From: Progne subis subis
Taxonomy: Eukaryota > Chordata > Aves > Passeriformes > Hirundinidae
Length of the DNA: 64,000 nt
NCBI GenBank assembly: GCA_022316685.1
Contig: JAKJHU010001413.1
Span: forward strand, 1 to 64,000
Direction: 5' to 3'
The translations under genes and the position numbers were made by a program. Below are positions 23,215 through 35,369 of the stretch, piece after piece. The first letter of the stretch is position 1. Each line of letters opens with the position of its first letter. Below the pieces are notes generated by a model. That model was given only the letters and a program-made list of their open reading frames with translations. It did not search any database and was not told where the DNA came from.

Positions 23215-23520
23215 GTCAGCACCAAAGACACAGACACAAAGTTCAGGAATTCTGTGATTTATTATAATGCAAAAGTGCAAAGAATCAGCAAAGGAGAAGC
23301 TCAGCAATGCACCCAATCATCACTACCAAAGATTGCCTGCAGTGATTAAGAAAGAGACAGCACCAGGTCCCCTCAGACTTTCCCATCACCCACATCCACA
23401 CATCAGCTGGGGGAAGCTGTCCCAGCCAAGGACTGCAGAGCCACTCCTGGACACTGGGAATTCCTGCAGGTGCCTCCAGCCCCAGGTGAGGCTCCAACCT
23501 GGCTGTGAGAGGGCCCAGCT
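23215..23520 (-). repeat. LTR-like repeat, copy B
   Basis: On the minus strand it ends with AATAAATCACAG and an ACTTTGTGTCTG tail, like the R-U5 end of an LTR. It resembles copy A at 20,940-21,198 and matches 57,315-57,650 in arm 2. Termini are not defined. Confidence 0.5.
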
Positions 23521-23869
23521 CTGACAGTGCTGAATAAACAAACTGACAGCACTTCTATTGCAGGAACATCTGCTTTCATTCTCCTCTTGGGTTTCACCCA
23601 AAGCCTGGCTGGGGCTCAAGGAGGAACCAAGGGAGTTGACTTTGATCCCAAACTCCCCGACAAGGCCAGATGTCAGATTTCATGGCCTTGTCCAGTTTCT
23701 AAACACAGAAATGTCAATCCATGTTTTACTAATGAGTGGATACACCTATCACAGCTCTAATGACCATGCATATTTCGTTCATGAGCAGATACAAAGATAA
23801 CCTTTGGTTGGAAGGTTCATCCAGAGGTCTCCTTTGGCTCAGGGCCTGTTGTTCAGGCCTCACTCAGGG

Positions 23870-23995
23870 CCTGTTGTCCAGGCCTTGGAACTTGAGGGAC
23901 GTGGTTAGTGCTGGGCTTGACACTGCTGCATGAGCGGCTGGACTCCATGAGCTCAGAGGTCTTTCCCAACAGAAAGGATTCCATAATTCCAGGAT
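23870..23995 (+). mobile_element. CR1 3'-tail fragment
   Basis: The CR1 3' UTR phrase GGACGTGGTTAGTGCTGGGC and GAGCTCAGAGGTCTTTCCCA followed by GATTCCAT repeats. It is duplicated at 56,845-56,955 in reverse complement. Confidence 0.75.
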
Positions 23996-25215
23996 TCCAT
24001 CTGCTGGATTCAGCCAGGTCCATGTTAGCAGCATTGCTTTGCTCAAAAACATTTCCTCTTGCTCAGCTCTTGAGGCCTAAGGCTTCAGCTCCTTCAGCTC
24101 CTGGTGCTGAGCCGCTCACACTGAACGAGACAACTCACAGAGAAGAATACAGTTCATGCAATTCCTTCTGGGACACTGAAGGGGAGGCTGAGAAAACAGG
24201 AGCATTGTTTGGTGTGGCCTCCTCTCTGCCCTTCACACCTTTCAGCACTTTGAAGCAGCCAAGAGCTTTCTCCAAGAGTGCAATGAAGCAGCTGTTCCTG
24301 CTCCCAGGTCTGGCTCTTCCCAGTCTCTGACCTTGCCTGCTTTTGGTCCCTCTTGCTGTGCCCTTCTGTGCCCCCTGTGCTCGGTGGCTGCTGCCAGCAC
24401 TGTGGAACTGGCACAGATCCAGGGGTCGAGACCCTCCTTTCTCTGCCCTTGGAGCTGCCTGCTCACAGCAGCCTTTTCCATCTGGAAGCTGCACGTGGAG
24501 AGGGAGTCCCCACCTCTGTTCCTTGCACAACCTCCAGGAGCCCAGGGCTGCCATCTCAAGTCCCTGCTGGCCCTGAGGGCTCCCAGGTGCCTCAGGCTGC
24601 TGTGACACCAGTGCACACGGGAGGGAAGAGTGGCAGGGGCTGTGCTGAAAGTCAGCTCCATGTGCTGCTGCTGCTGCTGCAGTGGGGGTCATTTGTGCAG
24701 CCGTGCCCCAGAGTGAGGGATAGATCCAGGCACTGCTGCTGCTCCCTGGGGATCAGCCACCATTTGGTTGTTGCTGTCAGGGCCAGCAGAAGCGGTGGCT
24801 GGAGCAGCGGGTGCTGACAGTGCCCCAAGGCCCGGGGCTGGAGGGGTCCCTGGGCTGGGGCTGGCAGGGAGCTGCCCCTTGTTCTCCCTCTGCCTCCCGC
24901 AGAGCTGGGCCGGGCACAAGTGGGGCAGCACAGCAAACAGGGAGCCTGCCAGTCTCTTCCAGCCCTGTCTGCTCACAGTTTGGGCCTTGGAGCTTCAGGT
25001 GGGCAAAGGCAGCTGCTTCTGCTCCCTCTGTGTGTCCCTGTGTTCAGCAGTGCTGCTCCATCAGTCTGTGCCCAGCAGTGGGGAAAAGCCTCAGCCCTGC
25101 AGGCCAGGAGGTGCTGGGATCTGCGTGAGCAGCTCAGTCAGTGGGATGGCAGCTGCTCTAAACAGGAACCAGGAGCAGAGGACATGACTTTTTTAGGATG
25201 TGTTTTCTGTTTATA
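23996..25215. other. Arm-shared GC-rich sequence
   Basis: Matches 55,700-56,840 in arm 2 with small indels. Open frames are present on both strands but the indels shift them between arms, so no gene is called. A CTG run at 24,664-24,681 is shorter in arm 2. Confidence 0.4.
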
Positions 25216-25218
25216 AAA

Positions 25219-25313
25219 ACAAAACAAAACAAAACAAAACAAAACAGAACAGAACACAACAACAACAACAACAATCAAACAAACAAACAAACAAACAAAC
25301 AAACAAACAAAAC
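25219..25313. repeat. AAAAC / AAC / CAAA microsatellite
   Basis: Consecutive AACAA-type pentamers, AAC trimers and about ten CAAA tetramers. It is absent at the matching point of arm 2, where a different sequence is found. Confidence 0.85.
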
Positions 25314-26264
25314 CAGAAAAAATGAAAGCAAAAAACTGCCAGAAAATGTGTTGTTTAAAGTTCTTCTGTCACTTTGGATTAAGAAAAAGGAAACTGATAT
25401 TTTGAAATGAGAACTCTGTTACTTACTTTGTAAATGTGCTGGTGACAAGGATCCATCATCTGCCTTCTTTTTGAGATTTTGGGGATTTTTTCCAATATTG
25501 AGTTATTTAAATTGTGGTTGAAGGAATAGGGAAACTGAAATATGGATTGTGCATGACAGTGTCTTGACTGTAAAAATATTACAGTTTGAAACTTGGATGT
25601 AAAGTATTGCAAATGAAATTTCAAAATTCCAATGGATTGTGTGACAGCAGCTTTTCCTCGAGGATGTGCGGCAACACAGACTTCATCAGGAGGGTGGGGG
25701 GCTTGGGGCTTTGTCCTGTGCCCCTCTGAATGTCATGAAACAGGACTTAACCTGCCACCAGCCCAGGACACCTTCTGCCAACACAGCTCCTTGGACCTTG
25801 TGTCCCCCAGAGCAGACACAAAGTGTTTCTGCTGCACCCCCCATAGCATAAATCCACTGAGAGCTCGGATTTTCCCAAGGCTTGTCTCCATTGTGCCATA
25901 TTCCTAAAGAACCAGCAGCTCATCCTGATGAATATGGCGAGTTACACGGATGGTTGTCAGCTCCATTTCCTGCCTGTAAATCCTGAAACTGCTTCTGAAT
26001 ACTGCTCCCTTCAGCTCTTGGACACCTATTCACACAGAGTTGGGGAAAAAAATCCCCTGGCCACCAGCTTACAAGTGAAGTTATGCCAAAGTTAGAGCTC
26101 TGTGGGAAATCTCTATCTATTCTAACCTTTTAATATATCTATAGGAGGGGGTGTGCACTGATGTGTCTTGTATAGAAAGGAAGGAGTGTGCAAGCAATGT
26201 GACTGAACACTTTCACTCTCAGTGTTTCATTCCATATCCATGAGGACAAGGACATTGTGGAAAA
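25314..26264. other. Arm-shared intergenic sequence
   Basis: Matches about 54,350-55,270 in reverse complement. AT-rich on the left. No gene recognised. Confidence 0.4.
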
Positions 26265-26447
26265 CCTTACACAGACAAACCCTTCTGTCCATGGATACAG
26301 AGACATCCAAGAGCCACTGGCACACACACAGACCCTTCTATCCATGGATACAGAGACATGCAAGAGCCCCTGGCACACACAGACCCTTCTGTCCATGGAT
26401 ACAGAGACATTGCAAGAGCCCCTGGCACACACAGACCCTTTCCCCAC
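26265..26447. repeat. ~57-bp minisatellite, 3 units (arm 1)
   Basis: Three units with CCATGGATACAGAGACATGC and AAGAGCCCCTGGCACACACA. Arm 2 has the same number at 54,170-54,345. Confidence 0.8.
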
Positions 26448-27409
26448 AAGCTGCAGGACATGAGAACACAACCCTTGCAAACACTGAGTGCAAGCCACAG
26501 CTCTGGGTGCTCCCCATGAAGCTCAGCTCTGGCCACCACTGTCTGCCCCAGGCTCCAGGGGATGCAGTGGGAGCCCGGCTGGGCTCTGCCCTGGGGCCAT
26601 CCTGCAGGCAGAGCTGGAAACAGGGAGCATTTAGGTGCCACAAACAGCCAAGCCAGGGGCGCAGGGCAGCTGCTCCAGCCCGGACTGCACTGCTGTGTGC
26701 TGTGCTCTGGGGCTGGGCTCTGTGCAGAGGGACTGCACTGGTGTGTGCCAGAGGAGACAAAGAAGCTTCAGCTTTAGTCTAACTGAGCTGGGTGGGTGAG
26801 CTGGCAAGAGTGGGGAGGCTCAGGGGGATTCACAGAGCCCATCCTGCTGGAAGGATGAGGAAAAGGGAGAGGGAACTCAGCAGTGAGGAGAGCTGAGGGC
26901 TGGAGAGCAGCTCTGAATGACACTAAAATGCCACTGTACCTCTGAGACATTGCTGTTCTTCTGCCAGGGACAGGATGAGTCCCTAAGCCTGGGACTCGGT
27001 CTCCCTTATGGTGAGGGGCATCAAGGAAGGCAACAGTGGGATGGAGACTGCGATGGGCTGGGAACTCTCTGGGGGAAAGGAGGGAGCAGTTGTGAAGTAA
27101 AAGGCAGCTGGGGAGAGAACTGTTCAGTGAAGGGCTGAGCTACAGCTTGAGCATGCTGAAAAATGTCATTTAGGGTCACCCTAGATTGATTTCGTTTCAC
27201 AAGGTATTGAAAAGGGTTTAATTTTTGGGCGGTGTCATGTTTTTCCCTAGGAGATGTACAATCTCAAAGCTTGAGCTCCATTGCCAAAACACTCAAGCAA
27301 GTCTCTGCTGCAGGTCACACCGTTTCTTCTTTGGCTGATTCCGGCCCGGTGCTGAGCTCCAGCAGAGCCCTGGCAGAGCCCAGAGCAGCCTCAGCATCCT
27401 CAGAGCCCA
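26448..27409. other. Arm-shared intergenic sequence
   Basis: Matches about 53,205-54,168 in arm 2. Nothing recognised apart from its position next to the PIM relic. Confidence 0.35.
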
Positions 27410-28562
27410 GCTGCAAGGAGAGAAAGCAGAAACCGCCCATCAGCTGAAGGCTCCTGTGCCCTTGTCCCAGCCGCCCGTGGTGCCCAGGCCATGCTGGCCG
27501 TGCTCAGAGCGGTGCCCAAAGCTGCCCATCATTGCTGCCTTTGGCAGCAGAGCAGGAGGGCAGGACATGTGCCCAGCCTGCAGCCAGCCACGGCACATCC
27601 ACCTCCTCAGCAGCTGCCCAGAGCAGGATGCTCCTGTGCTCGCTGCCATCTCCCAAAAGCTCTTATCCCACCCAAGCCAAGAAGATGGGGACCCACCTCA
27701 CACCATCCACCGCTGGAAGAAAAGCTGCTCCCAAAGGATGTCCTCAGCCTTCTCCAAGGGCACGGCCCATCCACGCCACAGCTGGTCCCAAGCACTTCCC
27801 CATCCAGACTGGACACTGCCTGGAAGGCTTCCTTTAGAAAAACAAACAACAAATTAAGGAAAATAGATTACAGACAAAAAGGGGAAACAAGTGAAAGGAT
27901 AAAAGATTTTATGTCAGTCACAGGTTGAGGAAGGCCCAACCCCTGCATGCTAGGGAAAATCCCACCCATGGGTGAGGGAAGCCCATGCTTTCTCCTTCCC
28001 CCCTGCACTGCCCCCCAAAAGTGATGGAGATCCCAAGCAAACAAGGGGAGTGGAGCAGCCCAAGCCCTTCCTTGACTGCAAAGCAAAGCAGCCGTGCACA
28101 GGTGCTTGAGTCCCACCTCTGCTCCTGCCATGGGGGTTTGTTTGTGTCGGGCTGGCTGCCCCAGCCCCAGCCCAGGGCACGGTGGGTGCTGGGGGCTGTT
28201 GGCAGGGCCAGGAGCCGACTCCCATTTCGTAACCACCCAGCCCATGGCCCCAGCCCTGACACAAAGCAGCCTGGCAGCCCACTGAAAATCAGTTGCATCA
28301 GCCCCAGCAAAGGGGGAACCTTTGGTTCCTGGCCAGGCTGTGCAATGCCCAAATCTGGGAGCATCCCCTTGTGTGTGGACTCATCTGTAAATTCACTGTG
28401 GAGCCTGGCTTTGAAGAAGGTGGCAGAATCAGAGTTCCTCATCTCCAGCTTTGTGCTGGACAGGTCGAGGAAGAGGTTGTCATCCTTGATGTCATCCTCG
28501 CTGTCTCCAGCAGCAGCAGCCCCACCTGGTACAGCTCCTCCAGGGGCTCCTTCTCCTTCCCT
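27410..28562 (-). pseudogene. Decayed PIM kinase relic (arm 1)
   Basis: On the minus strand, downstream of the arm 1 PIM-like gene. From 28,562 an acceptor-like CCCCAG precedes a PIM exon 2 start (GKEKEPLEELYQVG), the linker typical of canonical PIM1. This is fused to a PIM exon 4 end (about 28,380-28,506) that keeps DIKD, LDL and SxTKLE-type spacing, but has ED in place of the HR before the catalytic Asp and no DFG. An exon 5-like stretch lies at about 27,695-27,835, followed by intron 5-like sequence and an acceptor near 27,411. The G-loop, VAIK lysine and C-helix are missing. It is non-functional as a kinase. Confidence 0.65.
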
Positions 28563-28836
28563 GGGGGTGAGACCAGGCTCTCAGTTTTCTGCCCAGGGCC
28601 ACAGCTGTCAGTGAATCAGGACAAGCCAAACCAGCTGGGATGGCAGCCACCAGTGCTGAGCAGACACGCTCAGCTCCAGCACAAGGGCTGCGTGCTCCCA
28701 TCTGAGGGCCCCTGTGCAGTGGCACAGGCAGCAGAAAAAAGTCTGGGTTTCTTTGCTTCTGATTGCCAAGGCATGTGTGCAGCTGTTACTTACCAGGGCC
28801 CTGCATCAAAGGGTGCCTGTGGCTCTCTCCCTTCTT

Positions 28837-30849
28837 CTACAGCTGATGAATATCCTGCATCCAAGGATCATGGATGAGGTCTTCTAATGAAGGCCTGTCC
28901 ACGTCTGGCATGGATAAGCACCTCCTGATCAGATCTTGGCATTCTGGGGAGAGAAACCAAAAACCGCCGGTCAGCTGGAGAAGGCTCCTGTCTGCTTTGC
29001 CCCACTATTGCCATGCCCAGGCCATGCTGGATGTGCTCAGAGCTGGGCCTAAACTTTTCCATCAATTCCCTGTTTTGGAGGAGAGCAGGAGAGAAGGACA
29101 TGTGCCACCTCCTCAGCAGCTGCCAGAGCAGGATGCTCATGAGCCCACTGCTGTCTCCCAGCACTGGTATTGCCCCCGTGCCCAGAGATGAGGATCTACC
29201 TTGAGAGAGCCGTTGTGGCAGCGAGAGCTGATGGTCCCAGCTGATGTTCTGGCCCCTCCTGAAAGGGTGCTCCCCGCAGACCATCTGGTGCAGCAGGATG
29301 CCCAGGGACCAGATGGTAGCTGGCTTGCCATAGTACCAGCCGAACTGGGTCCATTCCGGGGCACTGTATGACGGTGTTCCTATGGAATACAGATGGAGCT
29401 CATCAGGGGGATGCTGCTCCTCCCAGAGCCTGGCCCCAGCATCCTTGGGCATACGCAGTGGCACTGGCTGCCCCAGTGGCATGTGGTGTGACCTGCTGCC
29501 CTCTCACCAGCACTTGTGGACAACCTTGGGGCTGGAAAAGAAGCCACTGGTGTTGGAAGAGGGCAGTGTAAGTTCTGGCAATGCCCAACCATGACAAGGA
29601 AAATCCCATTCAGTGCTGGGGAAAAACCATGCCTTCATCCTCCCTGCCTGCGTTGCCCCAAAAACATTCTGAAGCCAAGGCAAACCAGGCAACTGGAGCA
29701 GTCCAAGCCCTTTCTCACCTGCACACCAAACTGGCTGCTGCACAGGTTCTGGCTCCACCCGTCTCTGCCACCCCCACACTCGGGTGTTTCTGTCAGGCTG
29801 GCTGCCCCAGACCCAGCCCCAGTCCTGGGCAGAGTGGCTGGAAAAGGCTGCCAGCACGGCTGGAAGCTGACCCCCACCTGCCCCTGCTCAAAAGCAACTT
29901 GGCTGAAGACTCAATGCCATGACTGGCAGCAAAAGGGAGAATACCTGCTGCCACACCCAGGTTGGGTCATGAGATGTTGGGCAGGAGATGTCCAGAACTG
30001 GGAGCACACCCTTTTGTGGGCTCACCTGCAACGTGAATGTAGGCCATGTCCTGCAGGTAGGTGCCACAGCCGAAGTCAATCAGTTTGGCCTGCCCGGTGG
30101 CCAGGTCAACCAGGATGTTCTCTGGTTTGATGTCCCTGTGCAGGACCCCACAGCTGGTGCAGTGCTGCACGGCCTCCAGCACCTGGTGGAACAGCTCCCG
30201 TGCCACCTCCTCCGACAGGAACCCCCCGTGCCCGAATGAAATGCCGGAGGTCCTGAGATCGTTCCGGGCGCTCCAGGACCATGATGATGTCATTGGGGAG
30301 CTCAAGCCACTCCAGCAGCTGGGCGACCCCAGGGAAGCCAGTGGAGACCTTGTGCAGCAGCACGATCTCCAGTGGTGCGCTGGTGCCGTTGGGCTGCGGG
30401 AGGATCACAATGCCGTCAGTGGGGCTGATGCCGTGCCAGGGCTGGGAAAGCCCTCACCCAGCCCGGGATGCTCTGCACCCTGCGCTGGCCTCACGCCCGC
30501 TCTCCCTCCAGGCATCCTTGGGGCTTCCACCCTGCCGGGCCCCGGCTCATCCCCGCCCAGCACGCCCCGGCTTCTCCCGCTGGCCCCGCTCACTCACCAG
30601 CCGGTCCCAGTGCCGGACGCGGTTCCGTGGCACCCTTTTGATGGCCACCTGCAAACCAAGGGGAGCAGCGGGATGAGCTCAGCACCCGCCCTGCCCAGCC
30701 CCTGCTCCATCTCCTGTGCCCACCGCCGGCCCCGCCGCTCACCGGGGCGCCGTCCGAGAGCCGCGTCGCCGCGAAGACGCTGCCGAAGCCGCCGCGCCCC
30801 AGGAGCGACCCCACTCGGTACTGCTCCTTGAGGCCGTGCTGCGCCGTCC
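28837..30849 (-). pseudogene. PIM-1-like serine/threonine kinase, frameshifted copy (arm 1)
   Basis: Exons on the minus strand: 30,849-30,743 (G-loop GRGGFGSV), 30,648-30,598 (VAIK lysine), 30,393-30,026 (hinge [16 protein letters not shown]), 29,379-29,200 ([21 protein letters not shown]) and 28,943-28,837 ([10 protein letters not shown] to stop). All junctions have GT-AG and match the canonical PIM exon 2-6 phases. Exon 4 is 368 bases against 367 in arm 2, because a G run reads six at 30,222-30,227 (C on the plus strand) instead of five. This shifts the frame before HRD. The rest is intact. It is either a pseudogene or a homopolymer sequencing error. Exon 1 is unresolved; the frame stays open upstream to 31,435. 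Confidence 0.85.
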
Positions 30850-31435
30850 CTGCCGGCGAGACGCGGCTGTCAGCGCTCGGCCCGGGGCCAGGAACGGCCC
30901 CCGAGCGCCCCTCAACCGCCCCGGGCCGGGCATCCCCAGGCGTTCGCTCCTGGGGACGGGACAGCGGCGGCTCGGGGCCGGCGGCCGCGCTGCCGAGCGG
31001 CGGAGCTCGGGCTGAGGAAGCCGCAGCGGAGGCAGCGGGAGCGGCTGCACCGCGTGTGTCCTCTGCGGGGCCCGGGAGGAGCCGGGGCCGGGGCCGGGGC
31101 CGGGGCCGGGGCCGAGCATGGCTCAGGTGCAGCCAAAGGGCAGCGATGCTCCCTTGGCTCCAGGCACTGATGCCCGCCCAGCATCGCCACCGCCAGTACG
31201 GCCAGAGCCGGGCGGAGGGGAGACCGCGGTGGGACCCCCAGGGGCGGGGACGGGGCAGCCCCGTGTGGGGCCGGAGGCGGGCTGGGGGCATGGCCCGGCC
31301 CAGCAGGGGAGTGGGAGACTGGGGGAGGAGGGGGACACCGGGAAAGGGAGACCGGGAGAGTGTGCGGGACTGCGGGAGAGTGTGTAGGACTGAGGGAGAG
31401 GGAGAGAAGAAGCGGGAGGGAGTCAATAAAACCAC
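30400..31435 (-). promoter_or_regulatory. CpG-rich promoter region of arm 1 PIM-like gene
   Basis: Very high GC and CpG around the first kinase exon and upstream, as at housekeeping-type promoters. No TATA box was seen. It contains the GGGGCC repeat at 31,083-31,114. The matching island in arm 2 is 49,165-50,200. Confidence 0.55.
31083..31114. repeat. GGGGCC hexanucleotide repeat, ~5 units
   Basis: Five CCGGGG units in the promoter/5' region of the PIM-like gene. Arm 2 has seven. Confidence 0.9.
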
Positions 31436-31449
31436 TTCTTTGGCTTATG

Positions 31450-31510
31450 CCGATGCTTCTGCCACTGCTGCTGCCGCTGCTGCTGCTGCTGCTGCCGCTG
31501 CTGCAACTGA
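31450..31510. repeat. Interrupted CTG/CCG trinucleotide repeat
   Basis: CTG repeats interrupted by CCG and CAC. On the other strand these are CAG. Arm 2 carries ten uninterrupted CAG units at the matching place. Confidence 0.85.
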
Positions 31511-32261
31511 AGCCCTGGGGCCGTTTCCCCGTGTCTGTTTGTCCGTTGCCCGCTCAGCCCCGCGCCAAGCCCCGCGCTCCCCGGGGGCAGCCCCTGAGCC
31601 TGTCCAGACACGGGAACTTTGCAGTGTTGAACCAAGACCCAGAGTCGACTCCTGCACGGTGGCACAGGAATCCCCTTGGCTGCTGCTCTGCATTGTCCCT
31701 GCTGAGGGTCAGACACTGTCAGAGCATATTCCCTGAATGCACAATTTGTACCTGACCCAAGCACTGCACCTGTGTCTCCAGCATTGCTTTCCAAGAAAAA
31801 CAGGGGAAGGCAAACTGGATGTAGCTCATGGTATTTTACAGTGTCTGAAATTTGCCAACTCATGGATCTTGGAGGTGAGATCCATTTGGAATTGATGGGA
31901 TGGAGAAGTAGTGCAAGATGGAAAAGGGGAGCATAGAAATAAATAGAGAAAAACATCTTGCATTTTTTCTTTCCATTTTCATTTCATTTCTTAAAAGTTC
32001 TTTCAGTTTCCCTAGAATCTGCTCCACAATCCCGTTTGCTCTTTCCGAGAAACCTTCCTGCAGAACAGGGTGGAGCTTCTGGCACAAGATGTGGCAGCAA
32101 CGGCAGCTTCCCTTGGCTTTCCACACTGTGCATGCAGCAGGAATCTTACAGCAAAGCAGGACAAATATTTGATAAACCTGACAACTTGTTCTTTCTTTTC
32201 CTTGTGGGCTGGGGAGTTGTGCCATTGGTAAGGTTTTCATTGTTACTGTTCTCCCCTAAGA
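31511..32261. other. Conserved PIM-upstream segment
   Basis: Between the PIM CpG island and the CR1, shared with 48,341-49,095. A minus-strand frame encodes ILCQKLHPVLQEGFSERANG and continues in similar form in arm 2, but a 1-bp indel shifts its upstream part. No known protein recognised. Confidence 0.4.
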
Positions 32262-34796
32262 AAACAGGACAGGGTACCGGTGGTACCTACTGGGAGTCTG
32301 TTATCGTCCACACAAGCAGGAAGAGGAAGAGCTGGACAACTTATTCTATAAGCAGCTGGAGAATGTTTCAGGATCACCAGCCCCTGTTCTTGTAGGTGAC
32401 TTCAACCTGCCAGACATCTGCTGGGATCTCCATACAGCAGCAAAGCGGCATTCCAGGAAGGTTTTGGAGTGTATGGAGAACAACCTGTTGTCACAGCTGG
32501 TGTGAGCCCACCAGGGGATGGACTATGTTAGACCTGTTGTTTGCAAATAGAGAAGGACAGGTGGGAGATGTGGTGGTTGGAGGATGCTTGGGACAGAGTG
32601 ATCAAGAAATGAGAGAGTTCTTGATATTTGGTGAAAGCAGGAGGAACTTCAATAAGACTTTCACACTAAGCTTCAAAATGGCAGACTTTGGCCTATTTAG
32701 GAGACTTATTCAGAGAGTTCCTTGGGAAGCAGCCTTTCAAAACAAAGGAGTCCAGGAAGGGTGGGCGTGCTTCAAAGCAGAGATCTTGAGTGCAGAGGAA
32801 CAGACTGTGTGCTGAAAGATGAGCTGACAAGGCAAACGTCCATCCTGGATGGGCAACAGGGTTTTGAAAGAACTTAGGAATAAAAAGAAGATGTACCATC
32901 TTTGGAAGGAGGGTCAGGTCTCTCAGGAGGTATTTAAGAGAGTTGCTAGAGCATGTAGGAAAAACAGTAGGGTGGCCAAAGCTCAGTTCAAACTTAATTT
33001 GACAGCTTTTGTAAAGGATAATAAAAAATGTTTTTACAAATATATTAGAGGCAAAAGGAAGGATAAGACCAACCTTTGTTCTCTGCTGGATGTGGGAGGG
33101 AACTCATTAACTGGAGATGAGGAGAAGGCAGAAGTGCTTAACGCCTTCTTTTCCTCAGTCTTTAGTGGGAAGATGGCTTGTCCCCAGAACAACTGCCCTC
33201 CTGGGCTGGTAGATGGTGTCAGGGAGCAGAATGGTCCCCCTGTTATCCAGGAGGAGGCAGTCAGAGAACTGCTGAGATGCTTGGATGTTCAGAAATCTAT
33301 GGGCCCAGATGGGATCCATCCCAAGGTGATGAGGGAGCTGGCAGATGAGCCTGCAAAGCTGCTCTCCATCATTTACCAACAGCCCTGGCTCACTGGTGAG
33401 GTTCCAGATGACAGGAATCTGGCCAATGTGGCACCATTCACAAGAAGGGTGGGAAGGAGGATCCTGGTAATTAGAGGCCAGTTAGCCTGACCTCAGTACC
33501 CGGTAAGGTCATGGAGCAGTTTATATTGAGTGTCATCACACAGCACCTACAGGATGGCCAGGGTATCAGACCCAGGCAGCATGGGTTTAGGAGGGGTAGG
33601 TCGTGTTTGACCAGCCTGCTCTCCTTTTATGACCAGGTGACCCACCTGGTGGATGTGGGAATGCTGTGGATGTTGTGTATTTGGACTTCAGCAAGGCCTT
33701 TGACACTGTCTCCCACAGCACACTCCTGGAAAAGCTGGCAGCCCACGGCTTGGACAGGAGCACTCTTTGCTGGGTTAAGAACTGGCTGCATGGCCGGGCC
33801 CAGAGAGTGGTGGGGAACGGTGCTGCATGCAGCTGGCAGCCAGTCACCAGTGCTGTTCCTCAGGGGTCTGTGCTGGGGCCAGCTCTGTTCAGGATTTTTA
33901 TTGACGACATGGATGAGGTAATGAGTCTTTCCTTAGCAAATTTGCAGATGACACCAAGCTGGGAGCGTGTGTAGATCTGTTGGAAGGTAGGAGGGCTCTG
34001 CACTGAGACCTGGGACAGTTGGATGGGTGGGCAGAGTCCAATAAGATGAAGTTTAATAAGTCTAAGTGCTGAGTCCTGCATTTTGGGCACAATAACCCCC
34101 TGCAATGTTGTAGTCTGGGGACGGTGTGGCTGGACAGTGCCCAGGCAGAAAGGGCCCTGGGGCACTGATGGACAGCAGGCTGGACATGAGCCAGCAGTGT
34201 GCCCAGGTGGCCAAGAAGGCCAATGGCACCTGGCCTGGATCAGGAATGGTGTGGCCAGCAGGAGCAGGGAGGTCATTCTTCCCCTGTACTTGGCACTGGT
34301 GAGGCCACACCTGGAGTGCTGTGTCCAGTTCTGGCCCCTCAGTTTAGGAAGGACGTTGAGATGCTTGAGTGCATCCAGAGGAGGGCAACAAGGCTGGTGA
34401 AGGACTTGGAACAGAAGTCCTGTGAGGAACAGCTGAGGGAGCTCTTGTTGGTTTTGCTGGAGGAGACTCAGAGGTGACCTTCTCACTCTATACAACTTCC
34501 TGAAGGGTGGTTGTAGTCAGGTGGGGATTGGTCTCTTTCTCCAGGCAGCAACTGACAAAATGAGAGGACAAAGTCTGAAGCTGTGTCAAGGGAAATACAG
34601 GTTGGATATTAGGAAAAAGGTGTGATAAAGTATTGGAATGATCTGCCCGGGGAGGTGGTGGCATCACCATCCCTGCAGGTGTTTGAAAAAAGTTTGGATG
34701 TTACACTCGGTGCCATGGTTTTGTTGAGGTGTTAGGGCATGGGTTGGACTCGATGATCTTGAAGATCTCTTCCAACATAGTGATTCCATGATTCTG
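32262..34796 (+). mobile_element. CR1 LINE, 5'-truncated, plus strand
   Basis: Starts within the ORF2 endonuclease region (VCYRPHKQEEEELDNLFYKQ, then VGDFNLPDICWD near 32,392-32,430). The reverse transcriptase follows (RKDKTNLCSLLDVGG near 33,055, SMGPDGIHPKVM near 33,300, [15 protein letters not shown] near 33,672, [10 protein letters not shown] near 33,860, a degraded DDMDEV). It ends with the CR1 3' UTR and a GATTCCATGATTCTGT tail. Several stops and frameshifts make it dead. Arm 2 keeps only its 5' 640 bp. Confidence 0.9.
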
Positions 34797-35369
34797 TCAT
34801 TTGTAGGGAGTACAAGCCTGGCTGAATGCAGAGAAAGAATCTCCAGAGCCTGCAGCCAGAAGTGGAGAGTTGTGTGATAATCATTCCAACACCCCATGGA
34901 CATCTTCAAAGTGATCTAGACCATGAAAATGGGCTGAAAGAGGGAATTTGTTTCTGTGTTCAGTTTAGATGCTTCTACATCTCATGCACTTATATAAATC
35001 AAGAGTACAATCAGTTCATTGGAAGCAGCAGAACAAGCTCTCAGAGCAAATGACAGAAAGAATCTGAAAAGGAGAAATGCAGGGAATGACTTGGTGAACT
35101 TGGTCTGTAAGAAGGGTCATTTTGTCCAAGTCATTTCCAATCCATTCCCGCAGCTTTTGTCCTTCCTAACAAGGCCATTTGCATCTCAGATTTCCCATGA
35201 AATAAGAACTCTGAGCTTGTGGAACTGCCTGAAAGATGCCCTGTTCCTCTGCAGGGACACTCAGGCTGAAAAAGAAGCCTGAGCCCTGTCTTGGGAAGCC
35301 TCCTCTGAGCTGGAATTTGTGCTGTGCTGGGAGAGGAGGAGGAGGAGGAGAGGGAGAATGATGGGCACT
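34797..35369. other. Spacer sequence, nothing recognised
   Basis: Moderate GC and AT, GA-rich near 35,330-35,360. No gene or repeat assigned. Confidence 0.35.

Larger units (their letters stand above)
9487..32895 (+). repeat. Inverted duplication, arm 1
   Basis: The sequence reappears as reverse complement in 47,700-64,000, in the same order: OR flank and OR (9,487-11,600 with 61,833-64,000), GC block (19,430-20,760 with 60,190-61,505), LTR (21,199-21,649 with 59,633-60,075), PIM relic (27,410-28,562 with 52,052-53,204), PIM gene (28,837-30,849 with 49,762-51,774) and CR1 5' part (to 32,895 with from 47,700). One PIM exon differs at about 5% of bases. About 7 kb between 11,640 and 18,930 has no counterpart in arm 2. 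The outer boundary is not in the window. Confidence 0.9.

Noticed and set aside
24333..25216. Frames at 24,333-25,216 as a gene
   Set aside because: Frames on both strands; indels against arm 2 (for example the CTG run) shift them.
31423..31956. Frames rich in Gln or Ala across the CAG/CTG tract
   Set aside because: The two arms differ by repeat length and interruption and no flanking domain is seen.
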